This document shows, one piece after another, positions 8,256-17,493 of a stretch of 64,000 nucleotides of DNA. The position numbers were made by a program, and so were the translations under genes. Every line of letters begins with the position of its first letter. The first letter of the stretch is position 1. The stretch spans positions 10,416,001 to 10,480,000 of the forward strand of contig NZ_JBCJKP010000001.1 of the NCBI RefSeq assembly GCF_039503195.1, written 5' to 3'. The stretch is from Streptomyces mirabilis (GTDB lineage: Bacteria; Actinomycetota; Actinomycetes; Streptomycetales; Streptomycetaceae). The notes below the pieces were generated by a model, which saw nothing but the letters and a program-made list of their open reading frames with translations, had not been told where the DNA came from and ran no database searches.

Positions 8256-10589
8256 ATGATTCCTGAACCGGCCCGGGGGCGGGCACGCACTTCGGCCAAG
8301 GACGCGCCGAGTGGTGTGGAGGAGCTCAGCGAGTGCCTGGGCGACGAGCGCTCGGCGCGGGCACTGGTCGAATGGGCCGAGACCATGGCGGTGACCGTGC
8401 GGCCCACGCACCCCAAGTGGGCCCCGTCCGGCAAGGGGTACACCGGAGCGGTGCTGGCAGCCGTGACGATCACACCGGGCCCGGGAATCGTCGTGGTCAA
8501 GCTGTGTCCCGCCGATCAGCGCGCGGAACACGCCGCCCACACGCGGGCGCGACGTGCCTCCGAACTCCGGGGCGACTTCGCCCGGCAGCACCTCACCCAG
8601 CAGCTCTACCCGCCGCACCCGGTGGGCGACGGACGACTGCTCACATTCCAGAGCCCCGCCGGTGACGACCTGCGCGACGTCGTCACGATGGCGCAGCTGA
8701 ACGATGAGGACCTGCGGTCGACCTTTCGCATCGTCGTCACCGGCCTCGTCGCCGACTGGAACCAGGGACTTGAGTCCAAGGACACCGAACTCGTGAGCGT
8801 CTCCGAGTTCCTGCGGCGCGAACTCGACACGTCGGTGGCCGAGGGCGGTTCGGCACGGGCATACGGCGCCGGGAACCCGAACCTGCGCCCCGACACGACC
8901 TGGATCGAGATCGGCGGCATCGTCCTGCCGAATCCGCTGACCATGACCGTCGGCGACGCCGAGCTGCCCGACCCCCGGATCCTGGTCGTGCACGGGCTGG
9001 CCCACGGTGACCTGCATCTGCACAACGCCCTGGTGCCCCTGCGCAGGGGCACGTTGTGTCCTGACGCCTTTCGGCTCATCGACCTGTCCACCTTCGCCGA
9101 CGACGCCCCGCTCACCCGGGACGTGGCGACACTGATGCTGTCGGTCCTGGCCGAGAGAGCGCCGACCGGCCTGATCGACGAGCACGAGCTCGCGTTGCTG
9201 CGGCACGTGGTCGATCCGAGGGACGCGTATGTGCCACGAATCGTGCCCGAACTGGCGCTACTCGTCGATGACTTGCACTCCGCCTCTACCGACGTGGCAC
9301 CGGGCGGCTGGCACGCTCTGTGGGTGGACCAGCTGTTGCTGTCCGTCCTGGCGACGGCGTTGCGCTTCACGACCTACGAGGACCTGGGCGCGGCACGCAG
9401 GTGGAGGTTCTTCCGTATGGCGGCCCATGCGGGCGGTGAGTTGCTGTCGCGGCACGGGGTGACCCCGCCCTCGTCCGCGCCCGCGATCTCGCCCCCGTCG
9501 CAGGCAGGCACGGCAGGGCGCGCGTCCACGACCACCCGTGCCACGACCGTCGCCGTACGAGAGACCGACGTCCACGTCGCTGCCCCGCCACCGCCGAACA
9601 CTGTCCTACCACCGGCGAACGCCGCCGCACCACCGGTGAACCGGCTCCCCGTCCCGCACATGGCCCCCGCCGTGCCGACCGACTTCGTCGACCGGCCCGC
9701 GGAAGGCACCGACCTGCTGCGTTCCCTCCTGACGGCCGCCGCGGCGGGTGAGCGGGTACCGACGGAAGGACACAGTGCCGTCGGCCTGATCTCCTCCGTC
9801 ACCGGCGTCCACGGCACCGGAGGCTTCGGCAAGACCACGCTCGCCGCCTGGGTCTGTCACCATCCGGAGGTGCGAGCCGCTTTCCCGGACGGTGTGCTGT
9901 GGGCGCAGCTCGGCCAGGACCCGCCACGCCAGCGGATCATCGCCTGGGCGCGCGACCTCGTCACGCTCCTCACGGGCACCGAACCCCCGGTCTACGCCAC
10001 GGTGGAGGCGGCCGGCGAACATCTGGGCGCGACGCTGGAGGGCCGCCGCGTACTGCTCGTGGTCGATGACGTGTGGCGGCGGGAGGACGTGGAGCCCTTC
10101 CTCCGGGGCGGCAGCGGCTGCGTCCGGCTGGTGACCACCCGCAGACCCGGGGTGCTGGAGGCGTCGGCGCCGCTGATCCGCATCGACCGCATGTCCTCCG
10201 CGCAGTCCCTGAACCTGCTGGCGGCGGGAGTCGAGGGAGCGGACAACACCACGCTGCTCCCGCTGTTCGAGCGCTCCGGCAACTGGCCGCTGGCGCTCAG
10301 ACTGCTGAACGGCGTACTGCGCAGCATGGTGCACCGCAGCGGGATGGCCCTGCCGGACGTCGTGGGAGAGATGGCCGAGGAGCTGGACCGGTACGGTCTG
10401 GCCGGCCCCTCGACGCCTACCCGCCCCCCGGCACCCGCACGGTGGAAGCCACGGTCGACCTCAGCCTCCACGAACTGGCCCGGATCCCGCGCACCGGCCG
10501 CGGTTCCCTGGGACGGCTGGCGGCCCTGGCCTGCTTCCCGGAGGACCAGCACATCCCCTACCGCTGGCTCGCGAGGCTCTGGGGAGTGA
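8256..10589 (+). CDS. Kinase-like/NB-ARC STAND protein, N-terminal part (frameshifted at about 10406)
   Basis: Residues 1-400 form a kinase or aminoglycoside-phosphotransferase-like domain: strand VVVKLCPAD with a candidate ATP-binding lysine, catalytic-loop motif HGDLHLHN (about residue 249), and LIDLSTF as the metal-binding Asp motif (about 274). A proline-rich linker leads to an NB-ARC ATPase with Walker A GVHGTGGFGKTTL (about 519), Walker B VLLVVDDVW (about 600), LVTTRRPG and GNWPLALRLLN. Such kinase-like domains fused to NB-ARC resemble ternary-complex-associated domains in bacterial conflict systems. True homology ends near residue 717 (base 10406); the remaining residues to the stop at 10589 are out of frame. 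One missing C in the run 10406-10409 would rejoin it to the WD40 part. The start is ATG 8256 or GTG 8250. Confidence 0.8.
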   Translation: MIPEPARGRARTSAKDAPSGVEELSECLGDERSARALVEWAETMAVTVRPTHPKWAPSGKGYTGAVLAAVTITPGPGIVVVKLCPADQRAEHAAHTRARRASELRGDFARQHLTQQLYPPHPVGDGRLLTFQSPAGDDLRDVVTMAQLNDEDLRSTFRIVVTGLVADWNQGLESKDTELVSVSEFLRRELDTSVAEGGSARAYGAGNPNLRPDTTWIEIGGIVLPNPLTMTVGDAELPDPRILVVHGLAHGDLHLHNALVPLRRGTLCPDAFRLIDLSTFADDAPLTRDVATLMLSVLAERAPTGLIDEHELALLRHVVDPRDAYVPRIVPELALLVDDLHSASTDVAPGGWHALWVDQLLLSVLATALRFTTYEDLGAARRWRFFRMAAHAGGELLSRHGVTPPSSAPAISPPSQAGTAGRASTTTRATTVAVRETDVHVAAPPPPNTVLPPANAAAPPVNRLPVPHMAPAVPTDFVDRPAEGTDLLRSLLTAAAAGERVPTEGHSAVGLISSVTGVHGTGGFGKTTLAAWVCHHPEVRAAFPDGVLWAQLGQDPPRQRIIAWARDLVTLLTGTEPPVYATVEAAGEHLGATLEGRRVLLVVDDVWRREDVEPFLRGGSGCVRLVTTRRPGVLEASAPLIRIDRMSSAQSLNLLAAGVEGADNTTLLPLFERSGNWPLALRLLNGVLRSMVHRSGMALPDVVGEMAEELDRYGLAGPSTPTRPPAPARWKPRSTSASTNWPGSRAPAAVPWDGWRPWPASRRTSTSPTAGSRGSGE

Positions 10590-13018
10590 CCGAACTGACC
10601 GCGCGCCGCGAGTGCGTGCGCCTGGAGGAACACTCCCTGTTGGCCCAGCACGACCGAGAGGGCGTACGGCTGCACGACGTCATCCGTGACGTCCTGCGCC
10701 GCCGCGACCCGGAAGCGGTCCGGCAGGCACATCAGACCTTGCTGGAGGGGCATGCCGCGCTGTGCGGCGGGGCGGGCTGGCACGCCCTGGCCGCACCCGG
10801 CGCCGATCCCGCGTTCCTGGACAACGTCACCTACCACCTCGCCGGAGCCCTCGCCTCCACCGACCTCCACCACACCACCACCGACTTCCGGTTTCTCGTC
10901 GAACGGGTCTGGCGCAGCGGTCCGGCCGCCCTGGAGGCGGAAGCGGCGCGCTACCACTCGATGTTCCCGGTCCTGAGAATGGATCGCTTCGCCAGGGAAC
11001 TCGGCGCGCTGGTCCACGGAGAGGCCCATCTCCTGGCCGGTCACGAGCGGCGCCTCGATCTCGCCGTCACCCTGCACAGCCGTTGCCTGGCATGGGAGGA
11101 GGTCAGGCGACGACTGCACCACACGCGCGAGGTCCTGCGCGGCGGCCTCGTCGCCACGGAACCCTTCCCCGACGATCCGGACGGCCGGCTGTGGCGGGTG
11201 CTGACCGGTCACACGGGGCCCGTGCACGCGCTGTGCTGGCGGGCGGACGGCCGGGTGCTGGTCAGCGGCAGCGGGGACGGCACGCTGAGGATCCGCCGCG
11301 TCGACGACGAACGACAGGACGCCGTGGTGGACGTGGCCGGCGAAGGCGACGGCTCAGTGGTCAGCCTGTCCTGGAGCCCCGACGTCTCGACCCTGGCCGT
11401 GGGCACGGACCACGGCGAGGTGGTCCTGGTGGATCCCTCCGAGCACCGGATCACACGGCGGCTCGTCCTCTCCGAAGAGGACCAGCAGCGCGTGATGGTC
11501 GCCTTCACTCCCGACTCCCGGGCCGTCACCGTCGCCCTCGGCAAAGAGGTACGGCTGTGGCACGAGCCCTACGACGAGGCCGGCCTGGGACCGCCGCTCC
11601 CCGGCCCGCGCGACACGTCTTGTACGGCTGTGCGGTGGCACGAGCGCGGAGGGCTCGCCGTCGGTCTCGCCGACGGCCGGGTCCACCTCTGGGAGCGGGC
11701 GGCGACCGAGGCCGAGCCCATCGCGGTCGACACGGGCGGACCCTCGGTACAGGCACTGGACTGGCATCCCGACGGCGATCTTGTGGCCGTGATCGGCCAC
11801 TCGGCGACCGTGACCGTCATCGACCGCCGAAGCGCCACGGTCGTGGCCCGGATCTCCGGGCAGGCCCGTCCCGGGGCGGCGTGGTTCCAGTCACTGTGCT
11901 GGACGTCGTCGGGGGACGCGCTGCTCGCGGGCGACAACGACGGGACGGTCTTCGTCTGGAAGTTCACCCGGCAGCCGGACGGACCGTGCCTGGAACTCGA
12001 GGACACCTTCTCCGCCCGGGGCGTCCAGGTGCGGGCGATCGCGCCTCAACCGAACGAGGACCGGATCGCCGTGGGCAGTCGTCAACCGGCGGTACGGCTC
12101 TGGATCCTCGACAGGCACTCCGCCCCGGACGCCGGACTGGCCGAGCGGGTGAACACCGTGCTCTGGTCACCCACCGGCGCGCTGGCCGCGGGGAACGCCG
12201 GAGGCCAACTGCTGCTGACCGACAGGGAGATCGGGGAACTTCCCGCCTGGTCGCGGTACGCCGTGCGGGCCCATGACGGCGACCTCAGGGCCATGGCCTG
12301 GGAGCCGGACGGGAGTCGGCTGCTCAGCGTCGGCGACGACGGCAGGGTCCTGCTGTGGGACGCCGGCCGGCGCGAGGTGATCCGTACCCTCGCGAGGAGG
12401 CTGACCTACGCGGCGGCGGTCGCCTGGAGCCCCGACGGACGATGGGTCGCGGCCGCCGACACCGACGTGGTGCTGTGGGAGACCGAGACCTGGGAACGAG
12501 TCCACACCATCCCGCTGGGGGCCAGTGTCAACGCGCTGTCGTTCGCTCCCGACGGCTCGCGACTGATCGCGGCCACCTCGTCGATGGAGGTGCGTGTCAT
12601 CCACCTGGACCCCGCGGGACGTCCCACGGGGAGGATCGATCTCTGGCCGGGACACAGGAGTTCGGTCAGCGCGGTGTGCTGGTCGTACGACGGACGGCAT
12701 CTGGCCACCGCCGGTTACGACGGACAGGTGTTCCTGTGGGATCCCACCACGGGTCGGCCACGCCATGTCCTGGACGGCGACGGATCCGCGATGTGGTCCG
12801 TGGCCGTCTCACGGGACGGAACGAGTCTCGTGGCCGTCACCATGGACGGAACGGCGCAGCTGTGGGACATCGGGACGGCGGTCGAGGTGTGCCGGCTGAG
12901 GGTGGACGGCCATCTGTCCTCCTGTTCCTTCCACCCGTACGAGCATCGCGTCGTCCTCGGAGGCTCGGCGGGCCTGTACGCGTGCGAGATCTCCTCCGAT
13001 GCGGTGGACGACCGGTGA
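10409..13018 (+). CDS. STAND protein, C-terminal part: helical domain and 14 WD40 blades
   Basis: This frame carries on exactly where the NB-ARC segment loses its frame (LDAYPPPGTRTVEATVDLSL). It first shows the NB-ARC winged-helix and linker region (GRLAALACFPEDQHIPYRWLARLW; LHDVIRDVLRR), then from about 11190 to 13000 some fourteen WD40 units such as LTGHTGPVHALCW, VSAVCWSYDGRHLATAGYDG and SGSGDGTLRI. Fourteen blades would form two seven-bladed propellers, the usual ligand-sensing platform of STAND ATPases. No convincing start with a ribosome-binding site lies at the beginning of this frame, so it is probably the second half of one protein of roughly 1,590 residues rather than an independent gene. 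Confidence 0.8.
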   Translation, partial: LDAYPPPGTRTVEATVDLSLHELARIPRTGRGSLGRLAALACFPEDQHIPYRWLARLWGVTELTARRECVRLEEHSLLAQHDREGVRLHDVIRDVLRRRDPEAVRQAHQTLLEGHAALCGGAGWHALAAPGADPAFLDNVTYHLAGALASTDLHHTTTDFRFLVERVWRSGPAALEAEAARYHSMFPVLRMDRFARELGALVHGEAHLLAGHERRLDLAVTLHSRCLAWEEVRRRLHHTREVLRGGLVATEPFPDDPDGRLWRVLTGHTGPVHALCWRADGRVLVSGSGDGTLRIRRVDDERQDAVVDVAGEGDGSVVSLSWSPDVSTLAVGTDHGEVVLVDPSEHRITRRLVLSEEDQQRVMVAFTPDSRAVTVALGKEVRLWHEPYDEAGLGPPLPGPRDTSCTAVRWHERGGLAVGLADGRVHLWERAATEAEPIAVDTGGPSVQALDWHPDGDLVAVIGHSATVTVIDRRSATVVARISGQARPGAAWFQSLCWTSSGDALLAGDNDGTVFVWKFTRQPDGPCLELEDTFSARGVQVRAIAPQPNEDRIAVGSRQPAVRLWILDRHSAPDAGLAERVNTVLWSPTGALAAGNAGGQLLLTDREIGELPAWSRYAVRAHDGDLRAMAWEPDGSRLLSVGDDGRVLLWDAGRREVIRTLARRLTYAAAVAWSPDGRWVAAADTDVVLWETETWERVHTIPLGASVNALSFAPDGSRLIAATSSMEVRVIHLDPAGRPTGRIDLWPGHRSSVSAVCWSYDGRHLATAGYDGQVFLWDPTTGRPRHVLDGDGSAMWSVAVSRDGTSLVAVTMDGTAQLWDIGTAVEVCRLRVDGHLSSCSFHPYEHRVVLGGSAGLYACEISSDAVDDR

Positions 13019-13045
13019 GCACGGGCCACCCTTCTCGACGGTGTA

Positions 13046-13342
13046 TCAGGACCAGCTCCACTCCTGGTTGGTGCTGCCCGCGCATCCGAAACCCTGGACC
13101 GGCTGACCGTCCTTCCCGGAAGAGATGGCCTCCGCGTCCAGACAGAAGCCGTCCGGGACGCTGACCAGTGTCCGGGCGCCGGACGGACCGGAGGCGCCGA
13201 GGCGCCACCGCTGGGCGCTCAGCCCATTGCAGTTCACGGCGCGGATCTTCTGGCCGTTCCGGCCGACGGTGCCGAGGTCGGCGTTCAGGCAGCGGTGGTT
13301 GCCCTGATTGACGACGAGGTACTGGGAGCTCTGACCGGGCAC
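13046..13342 (-). pseudogene. Ricin-type beta-trefoil lectin fragment
   Basis: About 95 residues with beta-trefoil (RICIN) repeats: YLVVNQGNHRCLNADLG, LSAQRWRLG, PDGFCLDAEAISSGKDG and TNQEWSWS, i.e. the Q-x-W repeats and paired cysteines typical of carbohydrate-binding modules. Full modules have three repeats and are usually the C-terminal part of a larger secreted enzyme. Only about two repeats survive, with no signal peptide and no catalytic domain. The upstream side runs directly into a penicillin-binding-protein fragment on the other strand near 13337, so this is the 3' end of a lost gene. Confidence 0.65.
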
Positions 13343-14485
13343 GGACTACGCCGGGCAGAAGTCGACCTGGTCCTACGACTCGTCACTGACCGTGGTGCGC
13401 GGCACGGACGGTCACGCGGTGGTCAAGTGGATGCCGTCGGTGCTCTACCCGAAGCCGGCGGCAGGTCAGTCGGTGGTGGCCGCGTCGGCCGGCGCACCAC
13501 CGGTCAAGGCCGTGGACCGCAACGGCGAGGAACTGACCGCGGCGCAGTACCCGTCACTCGCCGGGATCCTCGGCCAGCTGCAGGCCCGGTACGGGACGAA
13601 GATGCGGGGCACGCCCGGTACCGAGATCCGCGTCAAGAACGCCGGCGGCAGTGCAGGGCGGGTGCTGCGAGTGCTCGCACAGGGCATGGCGGGGAAGCCG
13701 CTGCCGACCACGATCGACGCGAAGCTGCAGGCCGAGGCGGAGAAGGACGTCAGGAAGCAGGGCCCGGACGCGTCGGTGGTCGCCGTCCAGCCCAGCACCG
13801 GTGATGTGCTGGCGGTGGCCATGACCCCGGCGAAGGGCTTCGACAAGGCGTTCCAGGGCACCTATGCGCCTGGGTCCACCTTCAAGGTGATCACCGCCTC
13901 GACACTGCTGGAGAGTGGCAAGTTCACCCCGAGTACGCCGCTGAACTGCCCCCAGTACTTCTCCTACGGCGGCCTCACCTTCCACAACGTGGACAAGATG
14001 AAGATCGACCATGCCAACCTGGCCATGGACTTCGAGGCTTCCTGCAACACCGCCTTCATGTCGACGGTCCAGGTCCTGCCGGACGGCGCGGTGGAGAACG
14101 AAGCGCGTGACGTGTTCGGTCTCGGCCTCAACTGGAACACCGGCGTGCCCAGCTTCGACGGGAGTGTGCCGGCGACCGGCGGTGCGTCGAAGGCGATGAC
14201 GTACATCGGACAGGGCAAGGTCCCCGTCAGCCCGCTCGACATGGCGTCGGTGGCCGCCACTGCCAAGGCAGGCGTGTTCCACCAGCCGGTGATCGTGCCG
14301 GTCTCCGTGGACAACCGGCAGATCGCCCGCGCGCCCCGGCAGATGAGCGCCTCGGCCGACGCGGCCCTGCGCCAGCTGATGAAGTTGACGGCACAGCAGG
14401 GCACCGCGGCGCCGACCACCGGCGGCCTGAGCGGCGATGTCGGTGCGAGGACCGGCACGGCCGAGGTGGACGGACGGCAGAAGGG
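13338..14485 (+). pseudogene. Penicillin-binding protein, truncated at both ends
   Basis: The frame is open from a stop at 13332. It reads through the end of the NTF2-like (MecA_N) region (TVVRGTDGHAVVKWMPSVLY), a dimerisation-domain portion, then the transpeptidase domain. The active-site SxxK is in GTYAPGSTFKVITASTLLE (near 13870), the SxN motif is ASCNTAF (near 14040), and the third motif reads GARTGTAE, with Arg in place of the usual Lys. There is no signal peptide or N-terminal membrane anchor, and the barrel ends straight after that third motif, where unrelated sequence begins. The catalytic domain is therefore incomplete and the gene is almost certainly inactive. Confidence 0.8.
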
Positions 14486-14619
14486 GCCGCGCTGGCGCCG
14501 GCCCTTCTTTACGGCGTTTACGGCGTGCACGCCCTCGCCCCGCTTTCCGCGGCTTCCCAGATGGTGTCCACCCCCTCGTTGTGGACTCCTTGCGCGGTGC
14601 ACAGCTTCAGGCACTGTAC

Positions 14620-14915
14620 GCATGGAGTCCCCCGGAGGGCCGGCGCCGGTCAGCCGTGCCCAGGACGAGGCGGACGCGAAACACCGGCGCGCACTGCAGG
14701 AATGGCTTGCTCCCCTGCGCCAGGAGTATCCGGATGTAGAGGTCGTGGAGGAGTTGGCACACGAATCCCCGGTTCTCGCCCTGGCCCGTGCCTCCGACCT
14801 ATCCGACCTTCTCGTCGTCGGCACCTGCGGTCGCGGCGGCTTCCGCGGGCTGGCCCTCGGCTCGGTCAGCCACGCCCCTCCAGTAATCCATGTGCCCCAT
14901 GGCGGTCATCCGTCC
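14620..14915 (+). pseudogene. Universal stress protein, C-terminal fragment
   Basis: In the frame that follows the penicillin-binding-protein fragment, about 90 residues match the second UspA domain of actinobacterial universal stress proteins: RALQEWLAPLRQEYPDVEVV, the helix LALARASDLSDLLVVG, and the nucleotide-binding loop GTCGRGGFRGLALGSVSHA. The final strand (normally a CPVAVV-like end) is replaced by PPVIHVPHGG and the frame runs on into unrelated sequence. There is no start codon context and no N-terminal domain, so this is a relic. Confidence 0.65.
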
Positions 14916-15059
14916 GCGCACACGACCGGCCCCGTCGTGACACGCCCGCCTGGGGTGCGCAAGGGGCGCAGAGCTGTGGAGACCGCCGACTGGCAGTTCA
15001 TTGTCGACGTCTTGCGCCCCCACGCGTTCTGGGGTGAGGAGGACGATGCCGGCTGCCGC

Positions 15060-15295
15060 GCGCTCCCACGTCCTCAGCCGCTGCGCCCGCCTGCACGGGA
15101 CTGTCGAAGAGACCTTCACCTACCCGGCGGCCGTCGTCCTCGGCCTGCGGACTGGCAGCGCCGGCGTCCGGTCTGGAAACCACGGTGTACCAGGTCTACG
15201 ACGTCATCGGCGGCCTGATCACTCGTATCACCTGCTATGCCGACCGCTCCCAGGAGCTTGAGGCGGCCTACTCCGGTACCACGGTCGAACTCTGA
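15060..15295 (+). pseudogene. NTF2/SnoaL-like protein remnant
   Basis: Two pieces in different frames give a recognisable C-terminus of an NTF2-like small protein: LHGTVEETFTYPAAVVLGLR from about 15092, then after a frame change near 15170, ETTVYQVYDVIGGLITRITC with a short tail ending at TGA 15293-15295. The motif pattern of a strand, a YDV..GLI turn and a final strand with YADRS is typical of the SnoaL/ketosteroid-isomerase fold. The frameshift and absence of an N-terminus mark it as a relic. Confidence 0.45.
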
Positions 15296-15474
15296 GCTCT
15301 AGCCGTCGCGGCCTGTTCCGGGCCACCTGTCGTGCCGTACCGCGGTGCGCGCGAAATTTCTCCTGAGTCGGTCCTGATCGTGCCTACGGTGCGAACTGCG
15401 TCTCCCCCGGACCCATCACCGGTGTCACGCTCTCGGTGGGGACGTCCGGCCGCCGTTGTGCCGAGTCGGTGGCG

Positions 15475-15879
15475 TCAGACGCTCGTGCCGGGCGTGGTGA
15501 GGGAGGCGAGGGCGGCGTCGAGGCGACGGGTGGCCTCTTCGGCGACAGGGCGCAGGGCGTCGAGTTCGGCGAGCGTGACCATCGTGCCGGGGTCGAGGGC
15601 GTGTACGGCGGTGTGGTCGCCGTCGCGGCGGACGACGACGTTGCAGGGCAGCAGCAGGCCGATGGTGCGGTCCACCTCCAGGGCGCGGTGGGCGAGCGGC
15701 GGGTTGCAGGCGCCGAGGATGACGTAGTCCTCCATGTCGTGGTCGAGCTTCGCCTTGAGAGTGGCGGTGACGTCGATCTCGGTGAGGATGCCGAAGCCCT
15801 GCTCGGCGAGGGCCTCGCGGACGCGGCTGACGGCGGTGGCGAAGTCGGTGTCGAGGTACACGGTGCGGTCGTAGCGCAT
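15475..15879 (-). CDS. DUF302 domain protein
   Basis: A 134-residue protein consisting of one DUF302 domain, a small alpha-beta fold: FATAVSRVREALAEQGFGIL, the strand EIDVTATLKAKL, and the signature YVILGACNPPLAHRAL with a conserved Cys-Asn-Pro, then LLLPCNVVVRR with a second cysteine. DUF302 genes are frequently found beside rhodanese and sulfur-oxidation genes, and here the gene is divergent from a metallo-beta-lactamase/rhodanese gene with two CstR-type operator palindromes in the shared promoter. The ATG at 15879 is followed directly by the domain. The biochemical role is unknown. Confidence 0.9.
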   Translation of the reverse strand: MRYDRTVYLDTDFATAVSRVREALAEQGFGILTEIDVTATLKAKLDHDMEDYVILGACNPPLAHRALEVDRTIGLLLPCNVVVRRDGDHTAVHALDPGTMVTLAELDALRPVAEEATRRLDAALASLTTPGTSV

Positions 15880-15980
15880 GGCGGTGTTCCTTCTGGTCGG
15901 TTCGCGCGGCGCGGGACGGGTGTCCTGCCGTGCTGGAGCTGCCCGTGAGGCGTTTCCGAGGGCTTTCCCTGCCCTTGAAA

Positions 15981-16031
15981 ATACCCCCTGGGGTACTCAT
16001 GTTACCGTCGAAGATATACCCCCAGGGGTAA
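15981..16031. promoter_or_regulatory. Pair of CstR/CsoR-type operators in a divergent promoter
   Basis: Two 16-base palindromes, ATACCCCCTGGGGTAC (15981-15996) and ATACCCCCAGGGGTAA (16016-16031), start 35 bases apart between the DUF302 gene and the metallo-beta-lactamase gene. The G/C-tract dyad flanked by AT ends is the known operator form of CsoR/CstR-family repressors. The same word occurs at six other promoters here, next to a CstR-like gene. Confidence 0.85.
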
Positions 16032-16055
16032 TTCTTCGCTGGAAGGGAGTACCTC

Positions 16056-17423
16056 GTGTTCTTCGTCGACACGATCGAGGTGTCAGGGCTCGGCAACCGG
16101 AGCTACCTCGCGGGCGGTGAGCGGACGGCGGTGGCGGTCGACCCGCCCCGTGACGTGGACCGGGTGATCGCGGCGGCGGCCCGGCGCGGGGTGCGGATCT
16201 CGCAGGTCGTCGAGACGCACGTCCACAACGACTACGTCACCGGCGGCCTGGAGCTCGCCCGGCTCACCGGCGCCGCCTACCTCGTTCCCGCCGGGGCCCG
16301 AGTCTCCTTCGCGCGCGTGCCGGTGCACGACGGCGACCGCACGGAGATCGACACCGAGGCCGACCTGATCCTGCGCGCGCTCGCGACGCCCGGCCACACT
16401 CCGCACCACACCTCCTATGCGCTGGAGGAGAACGGCACGGCGGTCGCTGTGTTCACCGGCGGCTCGCTGCTGATCGGCACCGTCGGCCGCCCCGACCTCG
16501 TGGAGCCGCGGCTCACGGAACACCTGGCCCGGGCCCAGCATGCCTCCGCACACCGGCTGGCCGCCGAACTGCCCGACGACACGGCTGTGTTGCCCACGCA
16601 CGGCTTCGGCAGCTTCTGCTCGTCCTCCCAGGCGGAGGGCAGCGACACGACCATCGGCAAGGAGAAGGCGTCCAACGAAGCCCTCACCCGGGACGTGGAC
16701 GACTTCGTCGCCGACCTGCTGGCCGGCCTGGACGACATTCCCGCCTACTACACGCACATGGGGCCGACCAACGCGGCCGGACCTGCGCCCCTCGACCTGA
16801 CCCCGCCCGCTGTCGCCGACGCCGAGGACATAGCCGCCCGGCTGGCGGCGGGGGAGTGGGCGGTGGACCTGCGCAACCGCGTCGCGTTCGCCGCGGGGCA
16901 CGTGTCCGGCTCGTTCAACTTCGAGGCCGAAGGGCAGCTCGCCACCTATCTCGCCTGGCTGATCCCCTGGGGCAAGCCGGTCACACTGCTCGCCGAGTCG
17001 CCGGAGCAACTCGCCGCAGCCCAGCGCGAGCTGGTCCGCGTGGGCATCGACCGCCCCGCCGCGGCGGCCACCGGCGACCCCGGCGGCTGGGTGCCGGAGG
17101 TTGATGCACCGGCTTCCTTCCGCCGTGCGACATTCGCCGACCTCGCGGGTCGGCACCCGGCGGAGGGCGTCGTCGTGCTCGACGTCCGGCGTGGCTCCGA
17201 GCGGGCAAGCGGGTACATCGAGGGCTCGGTCCACATCCCGGTCCACGCCCTGCACCGCCGCCTCGACGAGGTCTCCGCCGGCGAGGTGTGGGTGCACTGC
17301 GCAGGCGGCATGCGTGCCGCCATCGCAGCCTCCCTGCTGGACGCGGCCGGTCGCGAGGTCGTTGCCGTGGACGATTCCTTCGACGCGGCCGAGAAGGCCG
17401 GGCTCACCGTGTGGACCCCCTGA
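16056..17423 (+). CDS. Metallo-beta-lactamase/rhodanese fusion, persulfide dioxygenase-like
   Basis: A 455-residue fusion. Residues 1-245 are a metallo-beta-lactamase fold of the ETHE1/persulfide-dioxygenase type with THVHNDYVTGG (about 51-61; the last His of the classic HxHxDH is Tyr here), PGHTPHHTSY (about 109-118) and LPTHGFGSFC (about 176-185). Residues 260-345 and 355-455 are two rhodanese-like domains; only the second has the catalytic cysteine loop, CAGGMRA. Expected activity is oxidation or transfer of protein- or glutathione-type persulfide sulfur, as in CstB. It heads a run of rhodanese and TauE genes. GTG 16056 has GGAAGGGAG upstream. Confidence 0.87.
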   Translation: MFFVDTIEVSGLGNRSYLAGGERTAVAVDPPRDVDRVIAAAARRGVRISQVVETHVHNDYVTGGLELARLTGAAYLVPAGARVSFARVPVHDGDRTEIDTEADLILRALATPGHTPHHTSYALEENGTAVAVFTGGSLLIGTVGRPDLVEPRLTEHLARAQHASAHRLAAELPDDTAVLPTHGFGSFCSSSQAEGSDTTIGKEKASNEALTRDVDDFVADLLAGLDDIPAYYTHMGPTNAAGPAPLDLTPPAVADAEDIAARLAAGEWAVDLRNRVAFAAGHVSGSFNFEAEGQLATYLAWLIPWGKPVTLLAESPEQLAAAQRELVRVGIDRPAAAATGDPGGWVPEVDAPASFRRATFADLAGRHPAEGVVVLDVRRGSERASGYIEGSVHIPVHALHRRLDEVSAGEVWVHCAGGMRAAIAASLLDAAGREVVAVDDSFDAAEKAGLTVWTP

Positions 17424-17493
17424 CGGCGCCGGACGCCGCACCGGCCCTGCCGATCTTCCGTACCGATATGGGAAACAGGAGCGAGAAACCGAG

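Noticed and set aside
6603..9206. Minus-strand frame of 867 codons extending upstream of the S-4TM protein
   Set aside because: Only the last 309 residues match a family; the extension is antisense of the kinase-like gene, and a good ribosome-binding site marks the start at 7532.
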